A stretch of 18,674 bases of DNA from Lishizhenia sp033720595 (GTDB lineage Bacteria; Bacteroidota; Bacteroidia; Flavobacteriales_D; Crocinitomicaceae): assembly GCF_033720595.1 (NCBI RefSeq), contig NZ_JAWWCF010000040.1:1-18674 (forward strand), written 5' to 3'. Below are positions 1 through 7,021 of the stretch, piece by piece; position 1 is the stretch's first letter, and each line of letters begins with the position of its first letter. A model generated the notes under the pieces. That model ran no database searches and was not told the DNA's origin. It saw only the letters and a program-made list of their open reading frames with translations. A program made the translations under genes and the position numbers.

Positions 1-151
1 CATTGATTTTCACCACGAAACTCGCCAAGCCCTCCCAAGAAATGAGATAGACAGCATTGATATCACCTCCATGTAAACTTATGCTCTTCCCTATTGGACG
101 ATTAAATCCACAGAATTCTGTGATGGTTTCTTGCTGTTGTGTATTCAGCAT
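1..151 (-). CDS. Fructosamine/ketosamine-3-kinase family protein (N-terminal part)
   Basis: Only the first 50 codons are in the window, and the gene continues past the left edge. The translation begins MLNTQQQETITEF and carries LHGGDINAVYL (residues 26-36) followed by FVVKIN (45-50). This matches the N-lobe of fructosamine kinases, where a GG-(D/E)-I-N glycine loop precedes a strand bearing the ATP-binding lysine (here K48). Known family role: cytosolic kinases that phosphorylate ketosamines on glycated proteins or small amines, so that the sugar adduct falls off (deglycation repair). Its ATG shares one base with the pth stop codon (TAATG), so the two are almost certainly co-transcribed and translationally coupled. 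The family call rests on a short N-terminus, and another aminoglycoside-phosphotransferase-like kinase remains possible. Confidence 0.7.
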   Translation of the reverse strand, partial: MLNTQQQETITEFCGFNRPIGKSISLHGGDINAVYLISWEGLASFVVKIN

Positions 152-714
152 TATTTATTGTTCCAATTGGTCATGGTCATTTGTAAACCAATCGTTGTAA
201 AATCTTTGATAAAATTGGTAGACATCTCTATGCGCTCGGGTAAATCCAAGGCTTCCTTCTTTTTCCATTCTCCCAAAACATAATCTGCTTGTTGCCCTGG
301 ATGAAAATCATTACCAACCCCAAATTTCAAACGTGCATATTTCGGTGTCCCCACCATTTTTTGAATGTCCTTTAAACCATTGTGCCCCGCATCAGAACCT
401 TTTCCTTTTAAACGCAAAGTTCCAAACGGAAGAGAAATATCATCCATGATAACCAAAACATTAGACAAAGGAATTTTTTCCTGCTGCATCCAGTAGTTAA
501 CAGCTTTACCGCTCAAGTTCATGAAAGTTGTTGGTTTAATCAATACCACTTGGCGACCTTTCCATTTGGCATGAGCTACTTGTGCATGCTTCAAGGTTTC
601 GAATTCAGCTCCACGTTCTTCGGCAAATTTTTCTACTACCTTAAAACCAATATTATGTCGCGTGTTCTCGTATTTCGCACCAGGGTTTCCTAATCCAACA
701 ATTAGATATTTCAT
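151..714 (-). CDS. pth: Peptidyl-tRNA hydrolase
   Basis: This cytosolic enzyme hydrolyses the ester bond of peptidyl-tRNAs dropped by ribosomes and so recycles tRNA. I chose the ATG at 714 (MKYLIVGLGNPG), not an in-frame ATG six codons upstream, because it gives a normal 187-aa length and puts the catalytic residues at the Escherichia coli positions: N10 in GLGNPG and H20 in TRHNIGF. The other active-site residues are visible: N66 in FMNLSG, D91 in MDDISLPFG and N112 in AGHNGLK. All canonical residues are present, so the enzyme should be active. It lies 33 bp downstream of the 549-aa membrane protein gene on the same strand and overlaps the following kinase gene by one base. It is therefore probably the middle gene of an operon. 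Confidence 0.97.
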   Translation of the reverse strand: MKYLIVGLGNPGAKYENTRHNIGFKVVEKFAEERGAEFETLKHAQVAHAKWKGRQVVLIKPTTFMNLSGKAVNYWMQQEKIPLSNVLVIMDDISLPFGTLRLKGKGSDAGHNGLKDIQKMVGTPKYARLKFGVGNDFHPGQQADYVLGEWKKKEALDLPERIEMSTNFIKDFTTIGLQMTMTNWNNK

Positions 715-747
715 CACTACAATTTTATGCAAAAATAATAGTCTGCC

Positions 748-2397
748 TTAATCTACCTTGGTCAAAGCAGTAGAAACTAGTTTTAGGTCGTCTCGTTGGG
801 TTTTATGCAAAACGGATTTACCTGTTTCAGGAGAAGACCCAACCACGTAAGAAGCCCTAAGAAAAGCCCTGTTTTCATTAGAAAAATAACAGAAATGATA
901 ATCCAAACTCCCCCTCAACATTTGTCGGTAAGTTTTACTCCCATATCCGTGATTCCCTGTTTTTGCAGGTATAAATGGAGACATGTAGCTTCCAGTATAG
1001 AAGAACATCATATCCCCTTCCTTTACAAACAGTTTTACGGTGGAATTGGATCCTATAAACCTCCCACTCACTTTACCTTGTTCTACATTTTCATAGATGA
1101 CCACATAAAGATCACTTGCGCTTTTGTTTTGAAATTTATGTCCTACCGTTTCAGGGGTTTCTTCATTAACTTGTATATGATTAAGGGATAGACCTTCGGT
1201 TTCTTCCAACTCATCGCAACGCTCTATAAAAGTATTACGTGATTGAATAAATCGTTGTAAATCATAATCGAGCAATAAATCATGTTTCAAATTTCTGGCT
1301 TTCTCATTTTTAATTGATGTAAATGCTGAACTAACTTCCACAAGACTAATTGGCGCTCCTAGAAAATTATCTACAACAACATTTTCTACATTTTCATCTT
1401 CTAAAGCAACCGGCTTGTACAAACTATCTAACATGGCCATTTGGCCTTCAGAAATACTATCAAACCCACTCTGAAAATGCATGATTTCAGGTGGATTCAC
1501 CTTGGTGTCTTTGAGGTAAAAACCAAAAGCAACACACAACACACTTACCAACAAAATGGCGCCTACCAATTTCTGCCATTGCTGTACTTTGCTAATTCTT
1601 ACTTGTCTTTTTTCTTTTTTAAATTGAAGCTTACCCGTTCTCAACGCCAAACTAAACTCATCTACCTTTTTGTTGTGATGTGGATTAAGATGTAACAACT
1701 GTATTTTACTCAAAATATTTTGAGCCAATTGCGGGATCATCGTAGGATGAGATAGTAACTTCTGAAAAATTTCTAGGGGGATTAATTTCACCGCGTAATT
1801 CTCCTTCCCTAGCGCATCCAAACAACGATAGAAATCTGCATGATACAATAAAGTCGTAGCATGTATCAACCTGCGTTCGCTATCTACTCCCTTGCATTTC
1901 TGTTGTAATGACGCCAACATACTATTTATGTATTGTACCACCGTGAGCTCTACCTCAAGTAACGATCTTTCTACAATTAAATCAGTATAGCCCAACAACT
2001 CAGCCACCCTACTCCAATTTTCTTCTTCCAAAGCATCTACCAGCGCAAGTTTTAACTTCTCCTTTAGATATGGGGTAATGAATTTTTGGAAAGAAGTAAA
2101 TAAACTGTGCTCTCTTATCACATTATCTATACGCAAACTGGTAAAATCTCCTCGGGTCAAGGCCTTTTTAATTCCAGGGTGTAAACGTATCCACTCTATA
2201 AAAATAAGGGCTTCCCCTTTCAGTTCCTCTAGAAAATGGGCTAGGTTTTCAGTGTTAAAGTGCTTCCCGTAAATAGTGATCTCTTTCTCCTTGTCTTTCT
2301 TCAAATATTGTTTGAGTTGTTCTATTAATTCAGCGATTCCTGCCTGATTTGGCAAACCGAAAACTTCAGAAAGATCATGTGGTGAAAAAAACTGCAT
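748..2397 (-). CDS. Unrecognised 549-aa single-pass membrane protein
   Basis: I do not recognise this family. The first 270 residues are helix-rich and charged (for example YLKKDKEKE at 31-39), with no signal peptide, and look cytoplasmic. A single hydrophobic segment follows at about 277-295 (KLVGAILLVSVLCVAFGFYL), preceded by basic residues (KKEKRQVRISK), so by the positive-inside rule the N-terminus is cytoplasmic. The roughly 250 residues after it would be periplasmic. They contain beta-strand-like stretches (DLYVVIYENVEQGKVSGRFIG near 431-451; DMMFFYTGSYMSPF) that suggest a compact beta domain at the C-terminus. This two-sided layout resembles a transmembrane sensor or anti-sigma-type scaffold, but no diagnostic motif is visible and that is speculation. 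It is the first gene of the pth operon, 33 bp upstream of pth. Two ACGTATAT repeats and a possible -7 element lie just upstream. Confidence 0.85.
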   Translation of the reverse strand: MQFFSPHDLSEVFGLPNQAGIAELIEQLKQYLKKDKEKEITIYGKHFNTENLAHFLEELKGEALIFIEWIRLHPGIKKALTRGDFTSLRIDNVIREHSLFTSFQKFITPYLKEKLKLALVDALEEENWSRVAELLGYTDLIVERSLLEVELTVVQYINSMLASLQQKCKGVDSERRLIHATTLLYHADFYRCLDALGKENYAVKLIPLEIFQKLLSHPTMIPQLAQNILSKIQLLHLNPHHNKKVDEFSLALRTGKLQFKKEKRQVRISKVQQWQKLVGAILLVSVLCVAFGFYLKDTKVNPPEIMHFQSGFDSISEGQMAMLDSLYKPVALEDENVENVVVDNFLGAPISLVEVSSAFTSIKNEKARNLKHDLLLDYDLQRFIQSRNTFIERCDELEETEGLSLNHIQVNEETPETVGHKFQNKSASDLYVVIYENVEQGKVSGRFIGSNSTVKLFVKEGDMMFFYTGSYMSPFIPAKTGNHGYGSKTYRQMLRGSLDYHFCYFSNENRAFLRASYVVGSSPETGKSVLHKTQRDDLKLVSTALTKVD

Positions 2398-2417
2398 AGG
2401 ACGTATATGTTGACAGT

Positions 2418-2425
2418 TAAAGTTA
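2418..2425 (-). promoter_or_regulatory. Candidate -7 element for the 549-aa gene/pth operon
   Basis: On the minus strand this reads TAACTTTA, seven of eight matches to the Bacteroidota -7 consensus TAnnTTTG, and lies 20 nt before the ATG at 2397. No TTG is seen at the expected -33 position. Identical ACGTATAT octamers at 2401-2408 and 2447-2454 flank it. Weak call based on motif and position only. Confidence 0.3.
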
Positions 2426-2640
2426 GCTGAATAATTTATCTCGGCGACGTATATCCCTAGAATTTTGTGTTATGATTATGTTGCCAATCGATAAGAGATG
2501 CAGCTCCTCTACTCCCGAAAAAATTTAATTCCAATCAAACACGAACCATTTTACTCTTCAAATAACTTTTATTATTCATCAGAATCACGATATTTACAAC
2601 TTCAATAAGCCAATACTATTGTAGAATTTAAAGCTTAATA

Positions 2641-4182
2641 ATGGATTTGAACAAACAACTCATAGATAAAAGAGAACAGTCGAAATTAGGTGGTGGGGCA
2701 GACAGAATTGCCAAGCAACACGAAAAAAGTAAACTTACAGCCAGAGAGCGTATTAACCTGCTTTTGGATGAAAATTCTTTCCAAGAAATGGGGATGTTTG
2801 TTGAACACAGATCTGATTCTTTTGGTTTAGGTAAAAACAAAATTCCTGGAGATGGTGTAGTAACAGGTTACGGTACTATCCACGGAAGAACAGTTTATGT
2901 TTTCTCTCAAGATTTTACTGTTTTAGGAGGTTCGCTTTCTGAAACACATGCAGAGAAAATCTGTAAAGTAATGGATTTGGCCATTAAAAACAGAGCGCCA
3001 ATTATTGGATTGAACGATTCGGGAGGAGCTCGTATTCAAGAAGGAGTAGTTTCTTTGGCAGGATACGCTGATATCTTTTACAGAAACACTTTAGCCTCTG
3101 GATCTATTCCACAATTGAGTGTGGTGATGGGACCATGTGCTGGTGGAGCCGTTTATTCTCCGGCATTAACAGATTTCATCTTCATGGTAGAAGATACTTC
3201 TTACATGTTCGTTACCGGGCCAAACGTAGTGAAAACCGTTACGCACGAAGAAGTAACATCTGAAGATTTAGGTGGAGCAAAAGCACATGCTGAGAAATCA
3301 GGTGTAAACCACTTTACGTCTCAAAACGATGTAACAGTATTACACGAAGTAAGAGACTTGATGTCGTACTTACCACAAAACTGTGAGACCTTTGCACCAC
3401 ATCCTACAAAATTCGAATTCAACACAAGTAAATTAGATAAAATAGGAAGCATACTTCCAGAAAACTCTACACTTCCTTACGACATGAGAGAGGTTATCGA
3501 CTGTATGATAGACGATAATTCTTTCCGTGAAGTACACAAAGATTTCGCAACCAACATCGTAGTAGGGTTTGCAAGAATCGAAGGTAGAACAATTGGAGTT
3601 GTAGCCAATCAGCCTGCTTCATTGGCCGGTGTATTAGACATTGATGCATCGCGTAAGGGAGCGCGTTTTGTACGTTTCTGTGACTCGTTTAACATTCCTT
3701 TATTATGTGTGGAAGATGTACCAGGATTCTTACCGGGTACTGACCAAGAATGGCGAGGTATCATTTCTCACGGAGCTAAGCTATTATATGCATTCTCAGA
3801 AGCTACCGTTCCAAGAATTACAGTAATTACACGTAAGGCTTACGGTGGTGCATTCGACGTAATGAACTCTAAGAACATTGGAGCAGATTTGAACTTTGCA
3901 TGGCCAACAGCAGAGATTGCAGTGATGGGAGCTAAAGGAGCTGCAGAGATTATCTTTAAAAGAGAAATTGCTTCAGCAGAAAACCCAGAGGAAAAATGGA
4001 AAGAAAAAGAGCAAGAATACGCAGATATGTTTGCTAACCCCTACAAAGCAGCCGAAAGAGGGTTTGTGGATGATGTAATTTTACCATCAGAAACGAGAGG
4101 TCGTTTAGCTGCTGCCTTTAAAATGTTAGAAGGTAAAAAAGAAGTATTGCCCAATAAAAAACACGGAAATATTCCGCTATAA
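2641..4182 (+). CDS. pccB: Acyl-CoA (propionyl-CoA type) carboxylase, carboxyltransferase beta subunit
   Basis: This is the carboxyltransferase subunit of a biotin-dependent acyl-CoA carboxylase: it moves the carboxyl group from carboxybiotin to propionyl-CoA or acetyl-CoA. At 513 aa it has the usual family length and two crotonase-fold halves. The N-terminal half has LTARERINLLLD (32-43), NDSGGARIQEG (125-135) and GPCAGGAVYSPA (164-175, oxyanion-hole glycines). The C-terminal half has VPGFLPGTDQEWRGIISHGA (360-379) and KAYGGAFDVMNSK (399-411). An aspartate at the D406 position (GGAFDVM) is associated with short-chain acyl-CoA preference in characterised actinobacterial PccB. The closely related methylmalonyl-CoA decarboxylase alpha subunit is an alternative. 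No biotin carboxylase or biotin-carrier gene adjoins it, so partners must be encoded elsewhere. It stands alone, with a strong terminator behind it. Confidence 0.93.
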   Translation: MDLNKQLIDKREQSKLGGGADRIAKQHEKSKLTARERINLLLDENSFQEMGMFVEHRSDSFGLGKNKIPGDGVVTGYGTIHGRTVYVFSQDFTVLGGSLSETHAEKICKVMDLAIKNRAPIIGLNDSGGARIQEGVVSLAGYADIFYRNTLASGSIPQLSVVMGPCAGGAVYSPALTDFIFMVEDTSYMFVTGPNVVKTVTHEEVTSEDLGGAKAHAEKSGVNHFTSQNDVTVLHEVRDLMSYLPQNCETFAPHPTKFEFNTSKLDKIGSILPENSTLPYDMREVIDCMIDDNSFREVHKDFATNIVVGFARIEGRTIGVVANQPASLAGVLDIDASRKGARFVRFCDSFNIPLLCVEDVPGFLPGTDQEWRGIISHGAKLLYAFSEATVPRITVITRKAYGGAFDVMNSKNIGADLNFAWPTAEIAVMGAKGAAEIIFKREIASAENPEEKWKEKEQEYADMFANPYKAAERGFVDDVILPSETRGRLAAAFKMLEGKKEVLPNKKHGNIPL

Positions 4183-4201
4183 GCATAGAAACATTTAAGT
4201 T

Positions 4202-4229
4202 AAAGGGTAATCGAAAGGTTACCCTTTTT
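4202..4229 (+). terminator. Rho-independent terminator after pccB
   Basis: AAAGGGTAATC (4202-4212) pairs with GGTTACCCTTT (4217-4227) around a GAAA tetraloop, giving an 11-bp stem with one T-G wobble. A run of five T follows directly (4225-4229, overlapping the stem end). It lies 20 bp after the pccB stop codon and faces the right way to end that transcript. Confidence 0.93.
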
Positions 4230-4306
4230 ATTTGCAGCACGCTGAATCTGGTTTATCTTCAATTAACCACTTGTACAATTTATTTTCACAGTTAATTGAT
4301 TCTCAC

Positions 4307-4314
4307 TAACTTTC
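4307..4314 (+). promoter_or_regulatory. Candidate -7 element for the 94-aa lipoprotein gene
   Basis: TAACTTTC matches seven of eight positions of TAnnTTTG, 16 nt before the ATG at 4331. A TTTTC lies exactly 19 bp upstream, where TTTG is expected. It sits downstream of the pccB terminator, where a new promoter is needed. Confidence 0.35.
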
Positions 4315-4330
4315 CATCAAACACTATATC

Positions 4331-4615
4331 ATGCTTAAAAAACACTTCTACATCACCGCTTGCCTACTCCTACTTTTAAGTGCCTGTGCACCGGCCCAAG
4401 ACGTCAACGAATGTGTAAACGCAACACCCTATAATTTCTTAGGAGGATTATGGCACGGAGTGATTGCTCCCATCAGTTTTGTCATAAGTTTATTTAAGGA
4501 AGAAGTTGCCATTTACGCCGTAAACAATACCGGAGGTTGGTATGATTTCGGATTTTTAATTGGAGCAGGTGTATTTTTAGGAGGAGGATCTAGAGCCGCG
4601 AAAAAAAGGAAATAG
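4331..4615 (+). CDS. Small lipoprotein (94 aa), function unknown
   Basis: Residues 1-18 are a lipoprotein signal peptide (MLKKHFYITACLLLLLSA) with lipobox LSAC and acylated Cys19. The mature part carries a hydrophobic stretch with helix-breaking glycines (NFLGGLWHGVIAPISFVISLF, 35-55), a short loop containing NNTGGWYDFG, a second hydrophobic segment (71-86) and a basic tail RAAKKRK. A lipid anchor plus one or two membrane segments with a basic tail suggests residence in the inner membrane, although lipoproteins are usually peripheral. Small proteins of this shape seem widespread in Bacteroidota (from memory, not checked), and I know of no function. It has its own candidate promoter and runs head-on into the lipoprotein gene on the other strand; the two stop codons are separated by 5 bp. 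Confidence 0.85.
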   Translation: MLKKHFYITACLLLLLSACAPAQDVNECVNATPYNFLGGLWHGVIAPISFVISLFKEEVAIYAVNNTGGWYDFGFLIGAGVFLGGGSRAAKKRK

Positions 4616-4620
4616 GAGTA

Positions 4621-5271
4621 TTAGTTTACTTCTATTCTATTCTTCACTTGATCGGGGTCATCCAAAATCTCCCAAACATTGAAGCGCTGCATTACTGCCT
4701 TCTTATTGGCAGCCAAAATTGCACCTGGATTACTCATTTCTGTAACTTCTCCGTCGGGAAATCGGGTAATAGAAACATAACTAGCCTCCTTTAACTTCTC
4801 TCTGTCTTTCGCTTTTATCTTCTTAATTACAGGATTGAGCATGGCCATAGATTTTCGCTGAAAAACACCTTTCTCCCAACTCATCCAAGCATAATCACCC
4901 TCTTCTTTGGCATATTTTTCAACCACATGCTCCAAGGCTACAATAGAATCAAATTTAAGGGATAGGTTGAACACAAAATAATCAAAATCCATGCTCGCCG
5001 TCACCCCAGAAATCCCCGGTTCTTTCTCCAATAAATCCTTGTATTTTTCGAGTGTGTCTAAAATGTCTGTTTTACTAGGAACGCGTTTCCCATCCAAACT
5101 ATCCAGAGCCATTATACCTTTCAACTTAGTGGCAGAGGCACTCATGTTGAGTTTCACCTTCAAACTACCACTTCCATTTTTATTTAGGGTTAAATCTTCT
5201 ATCAACTCAAAACAAGAAGTCAACAAAAACAAAAAAGAAAACAAGGCGAGAAGAGAAAGCTTTTTATACAT
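4621..5271 (-). CDS. Lipoprotein, 216 aa, LppM-like N-terminus
   Basis: A 19-residue signal peptide ends in lipobox LTSC, with acylated Cys20. Right after it comes FELIEDLTLNKNGSGSLKVK (21-40). A strand carrying N-x-x-G-S-G-S is typical of the beta-rich lipoproteins grouped with LppM/DUF3153, where such strands form a small beta domain. The middle has an amphipathic stretch (VVEKYAKEEGDYAW) and the C-terminus is charged (EILDDPDQVKNRIEVN). The role is unknown and the family link is a resemblance only. Bacteroidota lipoproteins of this type are usually exported to the periplasm or outer membrane. The gene lies downstream of the Cys-tailed small gene on the same strand, but a terminator at 5301-5330 separates them, so it needs its own promoter within about 30 bp or depends on read-through. 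Confidence 0.85.
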   Translation of the reverse strand: MYKKLSLLALFSFLFLLTSCFELIEDLTLNKNGSGSLKVKLNMSASATKLKGIMALDSLDGKRVPSKTDILDTLEKYKDLLEKEPGISGVTASMDFDYFVFNLSLKFDSIVALEHVVEKYAKEEGDYAWMSWEKGVFQRKSMAMLNPVIKKIKAKDREKLKEASYVSITRFPDGEVTEMSNPGAILAANKKAVMQRFNVWEILDDPDQVKNRIEVN

Positions 5272-5300
5272 GATGCAACACGATTAATGCTATAAAAATA

Positions 5301-5330
5301 AAAAAGCCCCGACGAGTATCGGAGCTTTTT
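5301..5330 (-). terminator. Terminator of the Cys-tailed small gene
   Basis: AAAAAGCcCCGA (5301-5312) pairs with TCGGaGCTTTTT (5319-5330) around a 6-nt loop, with one C-A mismatch. The A-rich and T-rich flanks make it work on either strand. On the minus strand it lies 20 bp past the stop codon of the 61-aa gene and is followed by a T-rich tail. Confidence 0.85.
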
Positions 5331-5349
5331 CTAAAATATCTTTTGCGAA

Positions 5350-5535
5350 TTAACTTCCACAGTATAAACATCCTTCATCATCGAAATTGTCTGCTTCAGG
5401 ATTTGTTTCAATCTCCGGTTGCAACTGTTTTTTCAATTCATATATAGCTTGTTGTGTTTCGCCATCTTCGAACAAGTTCCCCGTTAACTTGCTTTTTAAT
5501 TCTTCTATCTGTTGCGTGATTTCTTGCTCGCTCAT
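5350..5535 (-). CDS. 61-aa coiled-coil protein with C-terminal CxxC tail
   Basis: The predicted protein starts MSEQEITQQIEELKSKL. It has a charged heptad-like helical part (about 3-40, EELKSKL...YELKKQLQ), an acidic linker (about 42-55), and ends in EGCLYCGS with C56 and C59 three residues from the C-terminus. The start is the ATG at 5535. The frame is open to a GTG at 5559, but that GTG sits only one base past the -7 promoter element and would be at or before the transcription start. No signal peptide or membrane segment is seen, so it should be cytosolic. A terminal CxxC could bind a metal such as zinc or act as a redox pair. I cannot assign a function. Its own promoter and terminator make it a self-contained transcription unit of about 240 nt. 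Confidence 0.85.
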   Translation of the reverse strand: MSEQEITQQIEELKSKLTGNLFEDGETQQAIYELKKQLQPEIETNPEADNFDDEGCLYCGS

Positions 5536-5560
5536 AACTTCAATTGTTTTTCGGTACACC

Positions 5561-5590
5561 CAAATTTAGGACAAAGTAAAAACGTGTCAA
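5561..5590 (-). promoter_or_regulatory. Promoter of the 61-aa gene (TTG-N19-TAnnTTTG)
   Basis: On the minus strand, TTG (5590-5588, within TTTTGACA) is followed by a 19-bp spacer and then TAAATTTG (5568-5561). This is a full match to the Bacteroidota housekeeping promoter, -33 TTG and -7 TAnnTTTG. Transcription should start a few bases beyond 5561, leaving a leader of about 20 nt before the ATG at 5535. This is the best promoter match in the window. Confidence 0.78.
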
Positions 5591-5783
5591 AATTAGGTTT
5601 TACACAATTTCAAGTTCATTGTTAATTAATTTTATCGAGTGCTTCATTCACAGGACTTTTCATTTTTTCACACATGAATAAATAGTTTATTTCCGTTATT
5701 TTGAAGACGCAATGAATGATTTCTGAAGAGAGAAAATTTTCATTTCTTCATACTGAAATAAAAATTCTAACGTTAGCATCCAT

Positions 5784-6950
5784 ATGAAACTGCTCTACTG
5801 CCTAATTCTTCTTACTCCCTTGCTACTTTCAGCTCAAAATTGGGAGGAATTGCCCAATTTCCCTGGAGATGCAAGAGATGATGGAGTTGCGTTTACCTTA
5901 CTAGGTAAGGGATACTGCGTTACGGGAAAAACGGACAACAACAATACTACCAACACATTATATGTTTACGACCCAGTTACAAAAAAATGGGAACCGGGAA
6001 GCAGTTTTCCTGGCAAAGGAAGGCAATACGCATCTGTATTTACAATTCGAGAAACAGCATACCTCATCGGGGGGTATAGTTTGAATGGAGAAGCCCTGAA
6101 AGATGTTTGGCAATACGATGCCCGTTCAGATAAGTGGGTGCAGAAACAAGATTTCCCCGATTCGGCAAGATGGAGCACTGTTGCCTTTAGTTCTGGAGAT
6201 TTTGGTTATTTCGGACTGGGAGCATCTTTCAGTGGTTTAAAAAAAGATTTTTGGAAATACCTTCCCGAAAAAGATAAATGGATACAGCTTAAGGATTTCC
6301 CAGGTGAGGCCAGAAGAGATGCCATAGGGGTTTCAATTCAAGGAAATGCTGTGGTCGGCCTAGGTTTAAAAAGCTTTGATCTAAATGGTCACTTTGAAGA
6401 TCTTTATCGTTTTGATGTTATCCAGCAAACATGGACCCAACTCAATAATTTCCCAGGAGGAAAACTCAGTTATGCCTTTGCAGATAAAATAGGTACAAAA
6501 CTCATTGTAGGTGGAGGTATGAAAGGAGATCAAAATTTTCAGAGTAAAGTATACCAATACGATGGGTTGACACAGAACTGGATCCAACTTGACTCCCTTC
6601 TAGCAGGTCCCATGCGCGGTTGTTCCCACTTTGTAATTGCTAACGACTTTTACCTTTGCACGGGGTTAACAGCATCTTTTACACGTTCCAAGTTATTTCA
6701 CCGACTTCAATTTACATCGCAAGAATTCATGGTGTACCCCAATCCAGTTCAACAGCAATTATATTTCACTGCCTCTGCTGATAAGCTACCCCTTGAAATA
6801 AAATTCTTCAACCTTCAAGGTAAATTAATTTATGAAGCGAATACGGCAGACAACTATTTGCTATTACCTCCCTTAAATGCTGGGGTATACATCTGTAGAT
6901 TTACCAAAAACAACACCCTAATTCACACCGAAAAACTAGTCATTCAATAA
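5784..6950 (+). CDS. Kelch-repeat protein secreted by the type IX system
   Basis: The signal peptide is MKLLYCLILLTPLLLSA (cleavage about 17/18). Six repeats follow, each built on W-x-x-x-x-x-F-P-G-x-x-R; the tryptophans at residues 20, 69, 118, 166, 217 and 266 are spaced 48-51 apart, with GG or GL strands between (IGGYS, FGLGAS, GLGLKS, VGGGMK). This predicts a six-bladed Kelch beta-propeller. From about 314 comes a type A T9SS sorting domain: EFMVYPNPVQQQLYF, then FFNLQGKLIY, LNAGVYICRF and the final EKLVIQ. The protein should therefore cross the outer membrane by T9SS and end up on the cell surface or outside the cell. The ligand is unknown; Kelch propellers bind proteins or carbohydrates. 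It follows a 224-bp region with two perfect palindromes. Confidence 0.92.
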   Translation: MKLLYCLILLTPLLLSAQNWEELPNFPGDARDDGVAFTLLGKGYCVTGKTDNNNTTNTLYVYDPVTKKWEPGSSFPGKGRQYASVFTIRETAYLIGGYSLNGEALKDVWQYDARSDKWVQKQDFPDSARWSTVAFSSGDFGYFGLGASFSGLKKDFWKYLPEKDKWIQLKDFPGEARRDAIGVSIQGNAVVGLGLKSFDLNGHFEDLYRFDVIQQTWTQLNNFPGGKLSYAFADKIGTKLIVGGGMKGDQNFQSKVYQYDGLTQNWIQLDSLLAGPMRGCSHFVIANDFYLCTGLTASFTRSKLFHRLQFTSQEFMVYPNPVQQQLYFTASADKLPLEIKFFNLQGKLIYEANTADNYLLLPPLNAGVYICRFTKNNTLIHTEKLVIQ

Positions 6951-6979
6951 AAATTTTCGTGTAGGTTTTGAACGCCTTT

Positions 6980-7008
6980 GAATTTGAAGTGTACAGTACT
7001 TCGAATTT
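6980..7008 (+). other. Hairpin just upstream of the muiA-like gene
   Basis: GAATTTGAAGT (6980-6990) pairs with ACTTCGAATTT (6998-7008) over 11 bp, including two G-T wobbles, around a 7-nt loop. It sits 13 nt before the ATG at 7022 and ends in a short T run (TTTTA). It may be a weak terminator for the Kelch gene or a structured leader. The fold is visible in the sequence; the function is inferred. Confidence 0.5.
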
Positions 7009-7021
7009 TAAAAACAAAACC

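Noticed and set aside
796..1191. 131-codon open frame on the plus strand within the 549-aa gene
   Set aside because: It is antisense to the longer gene, with no promoter or recognisable domain. The minus-strand frame is 549 codons and matches the operon direction.
2563..2570. TAACTTTT as a -7 element for pccB
   Set aside because: It matches seven of eight positions but has no TTG at -33 and lies 70 bp from the start; in AT-rich DNA this is weak, so I left the pccB promoter unassigned.
5536..5559. GTG start for the Cys-tailed protein
   Set aside because: The GTG lies one base beyond the -7 element, so it would be at or before the transcription start.
6968..7021. 18-codon N-terminal extension of the muiA-like gene
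   Set aside because: The extension is polar and would precede and bury a good signal peptide starting at 7022; the extension also covers the hairpin region.
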